DNA from: an uncultured bacterium
GTDB taxonomy: Bacteria; Patescibacteriota; Saccharimonadia; Saccharimonadales; Saccharimonadaceae
Reading direction: 5' to 3'
DNA length: 11,283 nucleotides
Assembly (NCBI GenBank): GCA_937872185.1
Contig: CALMQN010000083.1
Span: 1 to 11,283 of the forward strand
Position 1 is the first letter of the stretch. The number at the start of each line of letters is the position of its first letter. The notes below the pieces were generated by a model, which was not told the DNA's origin, did no database searches, and saw only the letters and a list, made by a program, of their open reading frames with translations. Positions 5,761 through 11,283 of the stretch are shown here, piece after piece. A program made the translations under genes and the position numbers.

Positions 5761-6145
5761 GGGCTGGTGCGTCGTCTAGCTGCTGGATAACTTCGATCAA
5801 TTTTTTGGGAGTAATTTCGGCTTTTATTAAATACGCATCGGCGTGTTTTTGCATGGCGGTGCGTGATTCGTCGTCTTGTTCGAAATTGGTCAGGACGATT
5901 ACTTTAGAATGCGGGATCAGATCCTCTGCTCCACCACGTAGTGCCTGCAAAATGTCAGTGCCACGACGTTCAGGCAGCATGACATCCAGCAGAATGACAT
6001 CATATGGATTGTTGCGTGCGGCAATCAGGCCATCGTTGCCATCAACGACCCAATCGACAGTATAGCCGGCTTTTTTAAGACTGCGGACATACATTTCGCC
6101 GATAAAGCGGTCGTCTTCGATACATAATACTGAATTGATTGCCAT
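5747..6145 (-). CDS. Single-domain response regulator, 132 aa
   Basis: A CheY-like receiver domain with no output domain. Residues expected for phosphorylation are present: acidic pocket E10, D11 and D12, phosphoacceptor D54 in LLDVMLP, switch threonine T86 in VLTN, and K108 in the YLIKAE stretch. After the receiver there is only a short Pro/Ala/Ser tail, so it must act by binding a partner protein or passing on phosphate, not by binding DNA. The gene starts 2 nt after the histidine kinase gene and has an AGGGGA ribosome site, so the two form a cognate pair. Its 3' end overlaps the convergent glycosyltransferase gene by 14 nt, and I see no terminator between them. Confidence 0.92.
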   Translation of the reverse strand: MAINSVLCIEDDRFIGEMYVRSLKKAGYTVDWVVDGNDGLIAARNNPYDVILLDVMLPERRGTDILQALRGGAEDLIPHSKVIVLTNFEQDDESRTAMQKHADAYLIKAEITPKKLIEVIQQLDDAPAPTSS

Positions 6146-6147
6146 GA

Positions 6148-7701
6148 TTATCCCCTATACATTGAATGGTTTTTGATCCAGCCGTTGCCGTGTTCGATGA
6201 GGCCTTCGTTGCTATTATCGCCTGATTGTAGTTTGGCTGCAACTGTCGCATAGATAGGCAATGCAGCGGTAAAGGTCGATCCTTTGCCCTCTTCGCTGCG
6301 GACGCCGATGGTGCCGCCATGTGATTCGATGATTGCCTTGCTGATGTATAGCCCAATTCCCGTTCCGGCGACTGTTTCACGCGAGCGGTGTGAACGATAG
6401 AATTTTTGGAACAGCTGGCTGACGACATTGCCGGGCATGCCGATGCCATGGTCTTCAACTGATACTTCGACGAAGTCGCCCTTTACCGCTGCACTGACGT
6501 TAATGGCGCCGCCTTCGTTGCTGTATTTAATGGCGTTATCAATCAGGTTACCCAGCACTTCGCTGATGCTGGCGCGATCGGCGGCGACGGTTGGCAGATC
6601 GGCCGGGATGTTGACGGACAGCAGGCGGTTTTGGGCGCTGGCACGCAGCATCATGTCGTCGCGAATCGTTTCGTAAATGCCCGACAGCGTATCTTCGTTT
6701 AAGTGGACTTTTAAATGGCGGCGGTCATAGCGCGAGGTATTAAGGATATTGTTGATGTATCCCGACAGACGGTTGGCCGATACAGTGAGGCGGCGGAATA
6801 GTTCGTGTTGATCGTCAGCTAGCACCCCATCGAGCTCGTCTTCTAGTACATCCAAATAGCCACGAATGACAGTGATCGGTCCGCGCAGTTCGTGCGCAGC
6901 AAACGCAATGAAATCCAGGTCTTGTTCGCTAACGTCATAGGTTGCGGTGCGGTCGATGAGTGTCAGCACAGTCTCGTTTGAGGCGCCTTTATCGTATGAT
7001 GCAATAACATCGAAAAAGCGTCGGTCCTCTTCTTCGGGCATACGGTCGGCAATGCGAGTCCAGACATGTTCGGCATGCACGGCGTGCTGTTCGCAGTCGT
7101 CCAACCACGCGTCGAGTGTATCGGTACCACTAAATAACAAACCGAGGGTATGCTTGCTGTCGGTATCTGTGTGAATTGGCGCTGATTTGTTGGCGTACAC
7201 GATGGTGCGGGTATGATCCATGACAACGAAGCCTGCCGTCGTGGCATCGAGTGCAGTCGATAAGATATCTTTTGAGGGTACTGCTTCGGTCGAAACAGCT
7301 TGCTGTTCGGTTGACGAGGCAGCAATTTCTGTACCAGCGAGCTCGTAAATCGTTTGAAGCGCTTGTTTGAAGCCGTTTTTGGTATAGCGAGCCGTGTTAG
7401 GGTTGGGCGGTGTTTTGTCGGTTGGTTCGCCTGCCACATGGATGACTGCCGCCAGCAGGTCTTTGGTTGGGCGTGCGGCGTATGCAAACACGATCATCTG
7501 TGACCCAATGCCAAGCGCGAATACCAGGACGATGATTGCCCATAGCATTAGTGAATCAACAGCAAATGTGTCAGTAAGAATGAGGACGAGCGCTAATATA
7601 AGGCAGACAACGACCTGCGAGACGATAATGCGCCATGCCGCGCCCCTACCAAGTGCGGGTAAGAAATCACGAATCAGTTTGGGCATGTTATTTACTGCCA
7701 T
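6148..7701 (-). CDS. Membrane sensor histidine kinase with PAS-like domain, 517 aa
   Basis: Two N-terminal transmembrane helices (about 24-42 and 52-74) with almost no extracytoplasmic loop are followed by a variable linker and a PAS-like domain (about 144-255; FVVMDHTRTIVYAN). The dimerisation domain carries the H box FAAHELRGP with phosphoacceptor H270. The ATP-binding domain has an N box (NLIDNAIKYS, N385 and N389), G1 (DHGIGMPG), an F box (LFQKFYR) and G2 (GTGIGLYISKAI). With so short an external loop, it probably senses the membrane or a cytoplasmic signal through PAS. The start overlaps the DUF3048 gene by 10 nt and has a GGAGGGG ribosome site, and the response regulator follows by 2 nt. 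The pair may control the convergent surface genes, but the sequence does not show this. Confidence 0.93.
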   Translation of the reverse strand: MAVNNMPKLIRDFLPALGRGAAWRIIVSQVVVCLILALVLILTDTFAVDSLMLWAIIVLVFALGIGSQMIVFAYAARPTKDLLAAVIHVAGEPTDKTPPNPNTARYTKNGFKQALQTIYELAGTEIAASSTEQQAVSTEAVPSKDILSTALDATTAGFVVMDHTRTIVYANKSAPIHTDTDSKHTLGLLFSGTDTLDAWLDDCEQHAVHAEHVWTRIADRMPEEEDRRFFDVIASYDKGASNETVLTLIDRTATYDVSEQDLDFIAFAAHELRGPITVIRGYLDVLEDELDGVLADDQHELFRRLTVSANRLSGYINNILNTSRYDRRHLKVHLNEDTLSGIYETIRDDMMLRASAQNRLLSVNIPADLPTVAADRASISEVLGNLIDNAIKYSNEGGAINVSAAVKGDFVEVSVEDHGIGMPGNVVSQLFQKFYRSHRSRETVAGTGIGLYISKAIIESHGGTIGVRSEEGKGSTFTAALPIYATVAAKLQSGDNSNEGLIEHGNGWIKNHSMYRG

Positions 7702-8783
7702 ACGACCCCTCCGGTGCCTTCGGGCACGGCCGTAATCCAGGTTTGCCCGCGCGCAAGCGGCACATCGGCACCGGCCGCGTCAGTAAAGACGATCTGCGCG
7801 CCCTTACTTGCCTTTGTCCAGGTGACTTGTTGGGCGCTGCCGTCCTGGAATATATAACCGACGCCGCTGCCGATGGTATTGATTTGTTGGCGATAGCCGT
7901 CTTCTAATACGGTGCTTTCCGATACTTTCAGGACGATAACAACGCGTGGACTGATTTGGCCAGATTCACGGTCGGTGTGTGCGGCGCCTGCCTGTGAGCG
8001 GTCATACAGATTGGTCGCCTGGTTATAATCGTATGCGCTGTTATAGGTTGCGCTGCTGATAGTGACGTCAATGCGGTGTGCGGTTGGCACCTCGACAGCT
8101 TTGGAGTCTTTGCGGGTGAACCCAGTGAATGACGATGAGGTATAGCCTTTTTTAGCGTTGAGCGCGTCGAGCTTTTCGAAGCTGGTATAGACGTTGTGTG
8201 GTGCATAGCGATCGGTAGCACGCCAGTACGAACCGCTGTTAAAGAATTGGTCAATGTCACGGTACGTTCCGTTGCGGACTTCGGCAAGAGCCGCAGCGCT
8301 ACCGCCGATGTGAGCAACGCTGGCATTAAAGGCGGCGACCCAGTCGACATAATACATGCGGACACTACGGACAGGACCGATAAGTTGTGGCTTTTCTTGC
8401 TGGTATACGGCCAAGAAGCGCGTGATGCCACCTTCGGCGATGGCTTCAAACACGACACCGCTATTTTTGAGCCCCGATTGTGGTCTGGCGTCAGGACTGT
8501 TTTCGATCATGATACCGGTGACTGCTTGGGTTGTGGCTGCTTCGGTCTCGACCAGATTACCCGTGAGCGGCGAATAATATTTGACTGGTTCGGGTTTGGG
8601 GACATCGATAACGATCGGCGCGACCTTTGTGACTTCAACTGGTTTTTGAAAAAAAATCATGAATGCGGCGAGTGTACTGCCGGCAACCAAAAGCACTGCG
8701 CCGACACTAATCAGGATGACGCGGTGACGGCGCATCCACTGCCCCATGCGCGACCAGAACCCAGGTTTTTTGTCTTCAATCAT
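7692..8783 (-). CDS. DUF3048 (YerB-like) membrane-anchored extracellular protein, 363 aa
   Basis: A basic cytoplasmic N-terminus and one transmembrane helix (about 22-45) are followed by a short Pro-rich spacer and the two DUF3048 domains (about 68-215 and 250-362). The N-terminal domain shows recognisable family stretches: SPLTGNLVE, IMIENSPDARPQSGL and VVFEAIAEGGITRFLAVY. Bacillus YerB is a lipoprotein; here a transmembrane helix replaces the lipid anchor and there is no lipobox cysteine. The biochemical role of the family is not established to my knowledge; the protein acts outside the membrane. It is the first gene of a three-gene operon with the histidine kinase and response regulator, overlapping the kinase start by 10 nt, so it could be part of the same sensory or envelope function. 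The start has no Shine-Dalgarno and lies 12 nt behind a -10 box. Confidence 0.9.
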   Translation of the reverse strand: MIEDKKPGFWSRMGQWMRRHRVILISVGAVLLVAGSTLAAFMIFFQKPVEVTKVAPIVIDVPKPEPVKYYSPLTGNLVETEAATTQAVTGIMIENSPDARPQSGLKNSGVVFEAIAEGGITRFLAVYQQEKPQLIGPVRSVRMYYVDWVAAFNASVAHIGGSAAALAEVRNGTYRDIDQFFNSGSYWRATDRYAPHNVYTSFEKLDALNAKKGYTSSSFTGFTRKDSKAVEVPTAHRIDVTISSATYNSAYDYNQATNLYDRSQAGAAHTDRESGQISPRVVIVLKVSESTVLEDGYRQQINTIGSGVGYIFQDGSAQQVTWTKASKGAQIVFTDAAGADVPLARGQTWITAVPEGTGGVVWQ

Positions 8784-8795
8784 AGCTTAAGCGTT

Positions 8796-8824
8796 ATTAT
8801 ACCAAAGAGGTCATGCTTTGTAAC
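8796..8824 (-). promoter_or_regulatory. Promoter of the DUF3048-kinase-regulator operon
   Basis: On the minus strand GTTACA (8824-8819), a 17-bp spacer ending in TGG (extended -10), and a perfect TATAAT (8801-8796). The ATG is 12 nt downstream, so the leader is only about 5-6 nt. Confidence 0.65.
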
Positions 8825-8845
8825 GCTCCCCCTAAGGCGTACCAT
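8818..8845 (+). promoter_or_regulatory. Possible divergent promoter of the 75-aa gene
   Basis: TTGTAA (8818-8823), a 16-bp spacer and TACCAT (8840-8845) form a moderate promoter whose -35 overlaps the -35 of the minus-strand promoter. The -10 ends 6 nt before the ATG at 8852, which would again give a leaderless message. Confidence 0.35.
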
Positions 8846-8851
8846 AAAAGT

Positions 8852-9076
8852 ATGCCAGAAAAACGCAGTGCTTTTCCCGAACTTGACCGCCTGACGGCAG
8901 ATGCTAGCGAGCGTGCGACACGTATCAATTTACAGGCTCGGCTGGCCGTAAAAGTATTTATTGATAACGGCAAGTCAATCTCGAAGACAGAATTAGATGG
9001 GATCGTCGATACAGTTAATCGTCAGTTTGCTGAGGCGACGGCTGAGATTGAATCGTCTGATCAAGACGAGCGATAA
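8852..9076 (+). CDS. Small hypothetical protein, 75 aa
   Basis: I do not recognise a family. The protein is charged and mostly helical by eye (ASERATRINLQARLAVKVFI, then ELDGIVDTVNRQFAEATAEIE), with an acidic C-terminus and no signal peptide or membrane segment, so it is probably cytoplasmic. I chose the ATG at 8852 over the in-frame ATG at 8813 because the extra 13 residues run through the divergent promoter and look non-coding. It is transcribed away from the DUF3048 operon and converges on gltX, overlapping the last 62 bases of that gene on the other strand. The balanced composition suggests a real gene, but the long antisense overlap keeps some doubt. Confidence 0.55.
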   Translation: MPEKRSAFPELDRLTADASERATRINLQARLAVKVFIDNGKSISKTELDGIVDTVNRQFAEATAEIESSDQDER

Positions 9077-10466
9077 CGGTATCTTTGCCAAGTGCAGCAA
9101 GTGTGTCGTTTAGGCTAGGGCTGAACGGCGCCCATGAAACCGCAATACGGATCAGGCTGAACAAAATGCCAGGTTTTTGACCAGTCGATTCAAGCAGTCC
9201 GTTGAGCGCATGTTGGATTGATTCTGGGTCAAATTCGCTTACTTTCAGCGCGTCTTTGGCGCTTGTTAACAGCGCAGTAATGTCACCATGCGTCAGTGCT
9301 GAAAGCTGTTTGTTATCAGCGATCATTGACCAATCTGGTGTTGGTTCAGCGAAGAAATAATTCGATAGAATGGGTAGATCCTTGAGCGTTTTCATGCGGT
9401 CCTGCACGAGTGACAAGATTTGTTTTTTACGTTCGTCGGATGCGCTGGCTGTGGCTTCGGGCCAAAAATCAGCCACGCGTGCGTATAAATCATCAATCGA
9501 AAGCAAGCGGATGTGCTGTCCGTTCATCCATAGCAGACGTTGTTCATCAAAACGGGCGCCGCTGTGCTGGACGCGGCTGAGGCTAAATTTTTCAATCAAT
9601 TCTTCGACCGTAAAAATCTCTTGTTCGGTCCCATCGTTCCACCCGAGTGATGCAATGAAATTAACTAGTGCTTCAGGCAAATAACCGTCTTTCAAATAAT
9701 CCAGTACGTCTTTGGCACCGTCGCGCTTGCCCAGCTTTTTACCGCCTGATTCGGCCATAATGTGGGGCATGGTGGCAAATAATGGGAATGGCAGTTCGAG
9801 CGCTTCGTATAGGTTCAGATAATTTGGCTGGCTGGAGATGAATTCTTGACCTCTGATGATATGGGTGATCGCCATTTCGGCGTCGTCAACGATGTGGGCA
9901 AAGTTATATGTTGGGAAACCATCAGATTTGATCAGAATAATATCATCAATCACTTCGGCGCCGGCGTGCATATCCCCCATCACCTCGTCGTGCCAGGTAT
10001 ATGCCTTGGGATCGGATTTGAAGCGCAGCGGTGTGCTGCCATCCCAAATGGGAGGATTCTCGGGCCGATGATGTCGATACAAAAAGGCGCGTTTTTCCGC
10101 CTTGGCTTGATCGCGAAATGCCTGCAGTTCTTCGGCAGTATATGGATCGGCATAGGCGCGGCCGGCATCGATAAGTTTTTGTGCCCACACCTTATAACTA
10201 TCCAGGCGCTCACTTTGGGTATACGGTGCATAGGGTCCGCCAATGTCGGGGCCTTCGTCGTACTGGATACCAAGCGATTTTAGGGTCGTAACGATATGCG
10301 CCACCGAGCCTTCGACTTCGCGGGCTTGATCGGTGTCTTCGATCCTCAGCACAAACTGACCCTTGGCCTGACGGGCGACAATCCAGGCAAATAATGCGGT
10401 ACGGACACTGCCAACGTGCATGAAGCCGGTTGGGCTGGGGGCAAAACGAGTTCGAACATCGGTCAT
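9015..10466 (-). CDS. gltX: Glutamyl-tRNA synthetase
   Basis: A class I aminoacyl-tRNA synthetase of 483 aa that joins glutamate to tRNA-Glu using ATP in the cytoplasm. The Rossmann catalytic domain starts with RFAPSPTGFMHVGS, whose HVGS (17-20) is the HIGH-type motif. LRIEDTD (40-46) and the glutamate/tRNA-binding RGQEFISSQPNYL stretch (205-217) follow. KKLGKRDG (243-250) is the KMSKS-type loop, with Gly in place of Ser. The C-terminal helical anticodon-binding half (about 310-480) is of normal size. The length matches bacterial GluRS. The ATG at 10466 lies 9 nt behind an extended -10 box and has no Shine-Dalgarno. Whether it also charges tRNA-Gln, which would need GatCAB, cannot be told here. 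A tRNA-Glu gene is present at 851-925. Confidence 0.97.
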   Translation of the reverse strand: MTDVRTRFAPSPTGFMHVGSVRTALFAWIVARQAKGQFVLRIEDTDQAREVEGSVAHIVTTLKSLGIQYDEGPDIGGPYAPYTQSERLDSYKVWAQKLIDAGRAYADPYTAEELQAFRDQAKAEKRAFLYRHHRPENPPIWDGSTPLRFKSDPKAYTWHDEVMGDMHAGAEVIDDIILIKSDGFPTYNFAHIVDDAEMAITHIIRGQEFISSQPNYLNLYEALELPFPLFATMPHIMAESGGKKLGKRDGAKDVLDYLKDGYLPEALVNFIASLGWNDGTEQEIFTVEELIEKFSLSRVQHSGARFDEQRLLWMNGQHIRLLSIDDLYARVADFWPEATASASDERKKQILSLVQDRMKTLKDLPILSNYFFAEPTPDWSMIADNKQLSALTHGDITALLTSAKDALKVSEFDPESIQHALNGLLESTGQKPGILFSLIRIAVSWAPFSPSLNDTLAALGKDTVIARLDQTIQSQPSPQQTDD

Positions 10467-10475
10467 ATTAGCTTT

Positions 10476-10484
10476 ATTTTACCA
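10476..10484 (-). promoter_or_regulatory. Extended -10 promoter of gltX
   Basis: On the minus strand TGG followed by TAAAAT (10481-10476) forms an extended -10 element; no good -35 is seen 17 bp upstream. The start codon is only 9 nt downstream of the -10, giving a leader of about 3 nt. Confidence 0.5.
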
Positions 10485-10521
10485 TTTTTCATCGTAAACT
10501 CCGAGCATCATCTCTCGCAGA

Positions 10522-10643
10522 AGAATGTTCGGGTACCTCTCGATAACACCCTAAAGCGATTGCAGCCCTATCATTTATATCGCTAGGACGTGAAATGAAA
10601 GGCGCGGGAAGGGGGTGTTTGACAGACGGTACCCGAACGTTCT
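10522..10643 (+). ncRNA. Nested inverted-repeat element, candidate structured RNA; strand uncertain
   Basis: The outer stem pairs 10522-10537 with 10628-10643 (16 bp, with GTTCGGGTACC against GGTACCCGAAC as its core). A second stem pairs 10545-10552 with 10612-10619 (AACACCC/GGGTGTT plus one pair). Inside, AGCGAT (10555-10560) pairs with ATCGCT (10579-10584), and TCATTT in that loop (10571-10576) can pair with AAATGA (10593-10598), forming a pseudoknot. Two pairs are G-U if read as plus-strand RNA but C-A mismatches on the minus strand, which favours plus. However, I find no convincing plus promoter. The element fills the gap between gltX and the DUF4367-like gene. It does not resemble 5S rRNA, SRP RNA or tmRNA. 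A small mobile palindromic repeat is the main alternative. Confidence 0.45.
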
Positions 10644-10653
10644 CTAGTAAGTG

Positions 10654-11208
10654 CTAGAGGCTGGTCGCAATGCGTCGGATCTGCTCGCCTGATAGCGGTG
10701 CGTCGCCTTCGATGGTATAAAGAATTCCTGCGTTAACCCAAGCGGCATTGCCGCTGTAGGTGTAAATGGTCAGTCCGCGTTCTTGAGACGTAATATATTT
10801 GTCGCCGGCTTTTGGCTTGACGATATTATCAAGGACGGCTGACGAGTCCCATGAACTTTGCGATTGCTTGATAGTAAATGTAGTGCTGCCCGTATTGGCC
10901 ACAAAAGGAATGGTCACTTCCCCATCGCTAAACGTAACAGGGCCATTTAAACTGTACCCGTCAGGGCGATATTCTGGATAAGTGGCATCGATGCCTGCCT
11001 GGGCGCTGGCGATGCGGACCGACAGGCTGGGTAGGTTAACATACGTTAAGTAAGCACCCAGGATGGCCACGACGAGTCCTGCTGTAATGATGGTAACCAT
11101 GCGCGGATGGCGATTGAAAAAACTTTTCTTGGGCACCTTTACCGGTGGTTGAGCGAGTGCGGCGACAATCGCCTCTTCCTTAATCGTTTGTGCTGTTTTT
11201 GCCGCCAT
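10654..11208 (-). CDS. DUF4367-like membrane-anchored protein, 184 aa
   Basis: A basic cytoplasmic N-terminus (1-36) and one transmembrane helix (about 37-57) are followed by an extracellular domain (about 60-184). The end, with VNAGILYTIEGDAPLSGEQIRRIATSL, resembles the C-terminal part of DUF4367 domains, which occur in membrane-anchored, often anti-sigma-factor-linked proteins. No anti-sigma domain or sigma factor gene is seen in the window, so that role is only a possibility. No Shine-Dalgarno or close -10 box precedes the ATG at 11208. A plus-strand gene begins 34 nt away in the opposite direction. The stop codon lies in a CTCTAG/CTAGAG hairpin (10642-10659) that has no U tract and borders the structured element towards gltX. 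Confidence 0.72.
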   Translation of the reverse strand: MAAKTAQTIKEEAIVAALAQPPVKVPKKSFFNRHPRMVTIITAGLVVAILGAYLTYVNLPSLSVRIASAQAGIDATYPEYRPDGYSLNGPVTFSDGEVTIPFVANTGSTTFTIKQSQSSWDSSAVLDNIVKPKAGDKYITSQERGLTIYTYSGNAAWVNAGILYTIEGDAPLSGEQIRRIATSL

Positions 11209-11228
11209 AACAGGTTTGGCCGGTGTAG

Positions 11229-11243
11229 AAAAAAAAAAAAAAA
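11229..11243 (+). repeat. Run of 15 A next to a start codon
   Basis: An uninterrupted A15 tract whose last A is the first base of the ATG at 11243. It fills the intergenic space between two divergent genes, in the position of the plus gene's ribosome binding site. Confidence 0.95.
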
Positions 11244-11283
11244 TGATTGATTTAGAATACTACTATCCGGAGCTGCTGGGAGT
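11243..11283 (+). CDS. Start of a plus-strand gene, cut by the window edge
   Basis: From the ATG at 11243 the reading frame stays open to the edge (MIDLEYYYPELLG). Only 13 codons are visible, too few to name a family. There is no Shine-Dalgarno; a run of 15 A directly precedes the start. The frame is also open upstream through the A tract to a TTG at 11216, so the exact start is uncertain. It is divergent from the DUF4367-like gene. Confidence 0.4.
   Translation, partial: MIDLEYYYPELLG

Noticed and set aside
6963..7487. 174-aa ORF on the minus strand, other frame
   Set aside because: It is a frame shadow of the histidine kinase gene with low-complexity Gln/Thr/Pro composition.
8813..8851. 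Earlier start (ATG at 8813) for the 75-aa protein
   Set aside because: The added residues cross the divergent promoter region, and the ATG at 8852 fits the -10 spacing better.
8196..8894. 232-aa ORF on the plus strand
   Set aside because: It is antisense to the DUF3048 gene, runs through two divergent promoters and has an irregular Cys- and charge-rich composition; the minus-strand frame is a recognised family.
10522..10643. 5S rRNA, because of the length of about 120 nt
   Set aside because: None of the conserved 5S segments are present and the inner helices do not match the 5S fold.
1..11283. CRISPR arrays, insertion sequences or prophage genes
   Set aside because: No regularly spaced repeats, transposase or integrase motifs, or phage structural genes were seen.
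1..11283. Alternative genetic code (TGA as glycine, as in some CPR lineages)
   Set aside because: All long genes are intact under the standard bacterial code and no in-frame TGA at glycine positions is needed.

Overview
The window looks like a chromosomal segment of a Candidate Phyla Radiation (Patescibacteria) bacterium, most likely a Saccharibacteria (TM7) relative. I infer this from the compact gene-dense layout, standard-code ORFs without in-frame TGA, GluRS with HVGS and KLGKR signatures, a YerB-like DUF3048 protein and a membrane-anchored DUF4367-like protein. No ribosomal RNA or other strong taxonomic marker is present, so the assignment is tentative.

Left part (1-1095): a probable minus-strand small RNA with its own promoter and terminator (60-186), a bidirectional terminator (283-303), an unrecognised 137-aa protein gene on the minus strand, and a tRNA-Glu(CUC) gene whose flanks form an 11-12 bp inverted repeat.

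Centre (1029-5760, plus strand): a cell-surface block. It encodes a secreted NodB-type polysaccharide deacetylase ending in a dockerin; a membrane-anchored protein with one cohesin-like domain; a 62-aa glycine-rich protein that is almost entirely an LPNTG sorting signal; a sortase; and a processive family-2 glycosyltransferase. The first two genes share a promoter and are tightly coupled. The 62-aa gene has its own strong promoter region and is followed by a strong terminator, so the sortase and glycosyltransferase are probably expressed by readthrough. Together these genes look like a machine that makes a surface polysaccharide, removes acetyl groups from it, holds the deacetylase at the membrane by cohesin-dockerin docking, and attaches a tiny peptide by sortase.

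Right-centre (5747-8783, minus strand): an operon of DUF3048 membrane protein, PAS-type sensor histidine kinase and single-domain response regulator, convergent with the surface block and overlapping the glycosyltransferase gene by 14 nt. A 75-aa unknown protein is divergently transcribed from it.

Right part (9015-11283): gltX (glutamyl-tRNA synthetase) on the minus strand, a 187-bp intergenic region holding a large nested inverted repeat that may be a structured RNA, a DUF4367-like membrane protein gene on the minus strand, and the first codons of a plus-strand gene directly after a run of 15 A.

A recurring pattern is that first genes of minus-strand units (the 137-aa gene, DUF3048 and gltX) have -10 boxes within about 6-12 nt of the start codon and no Shine-Dalgarno sequence, suggesting leaderless or near-leaderless mRNAs, while genes internal to operons have clear Shine-Dalgarno sites.
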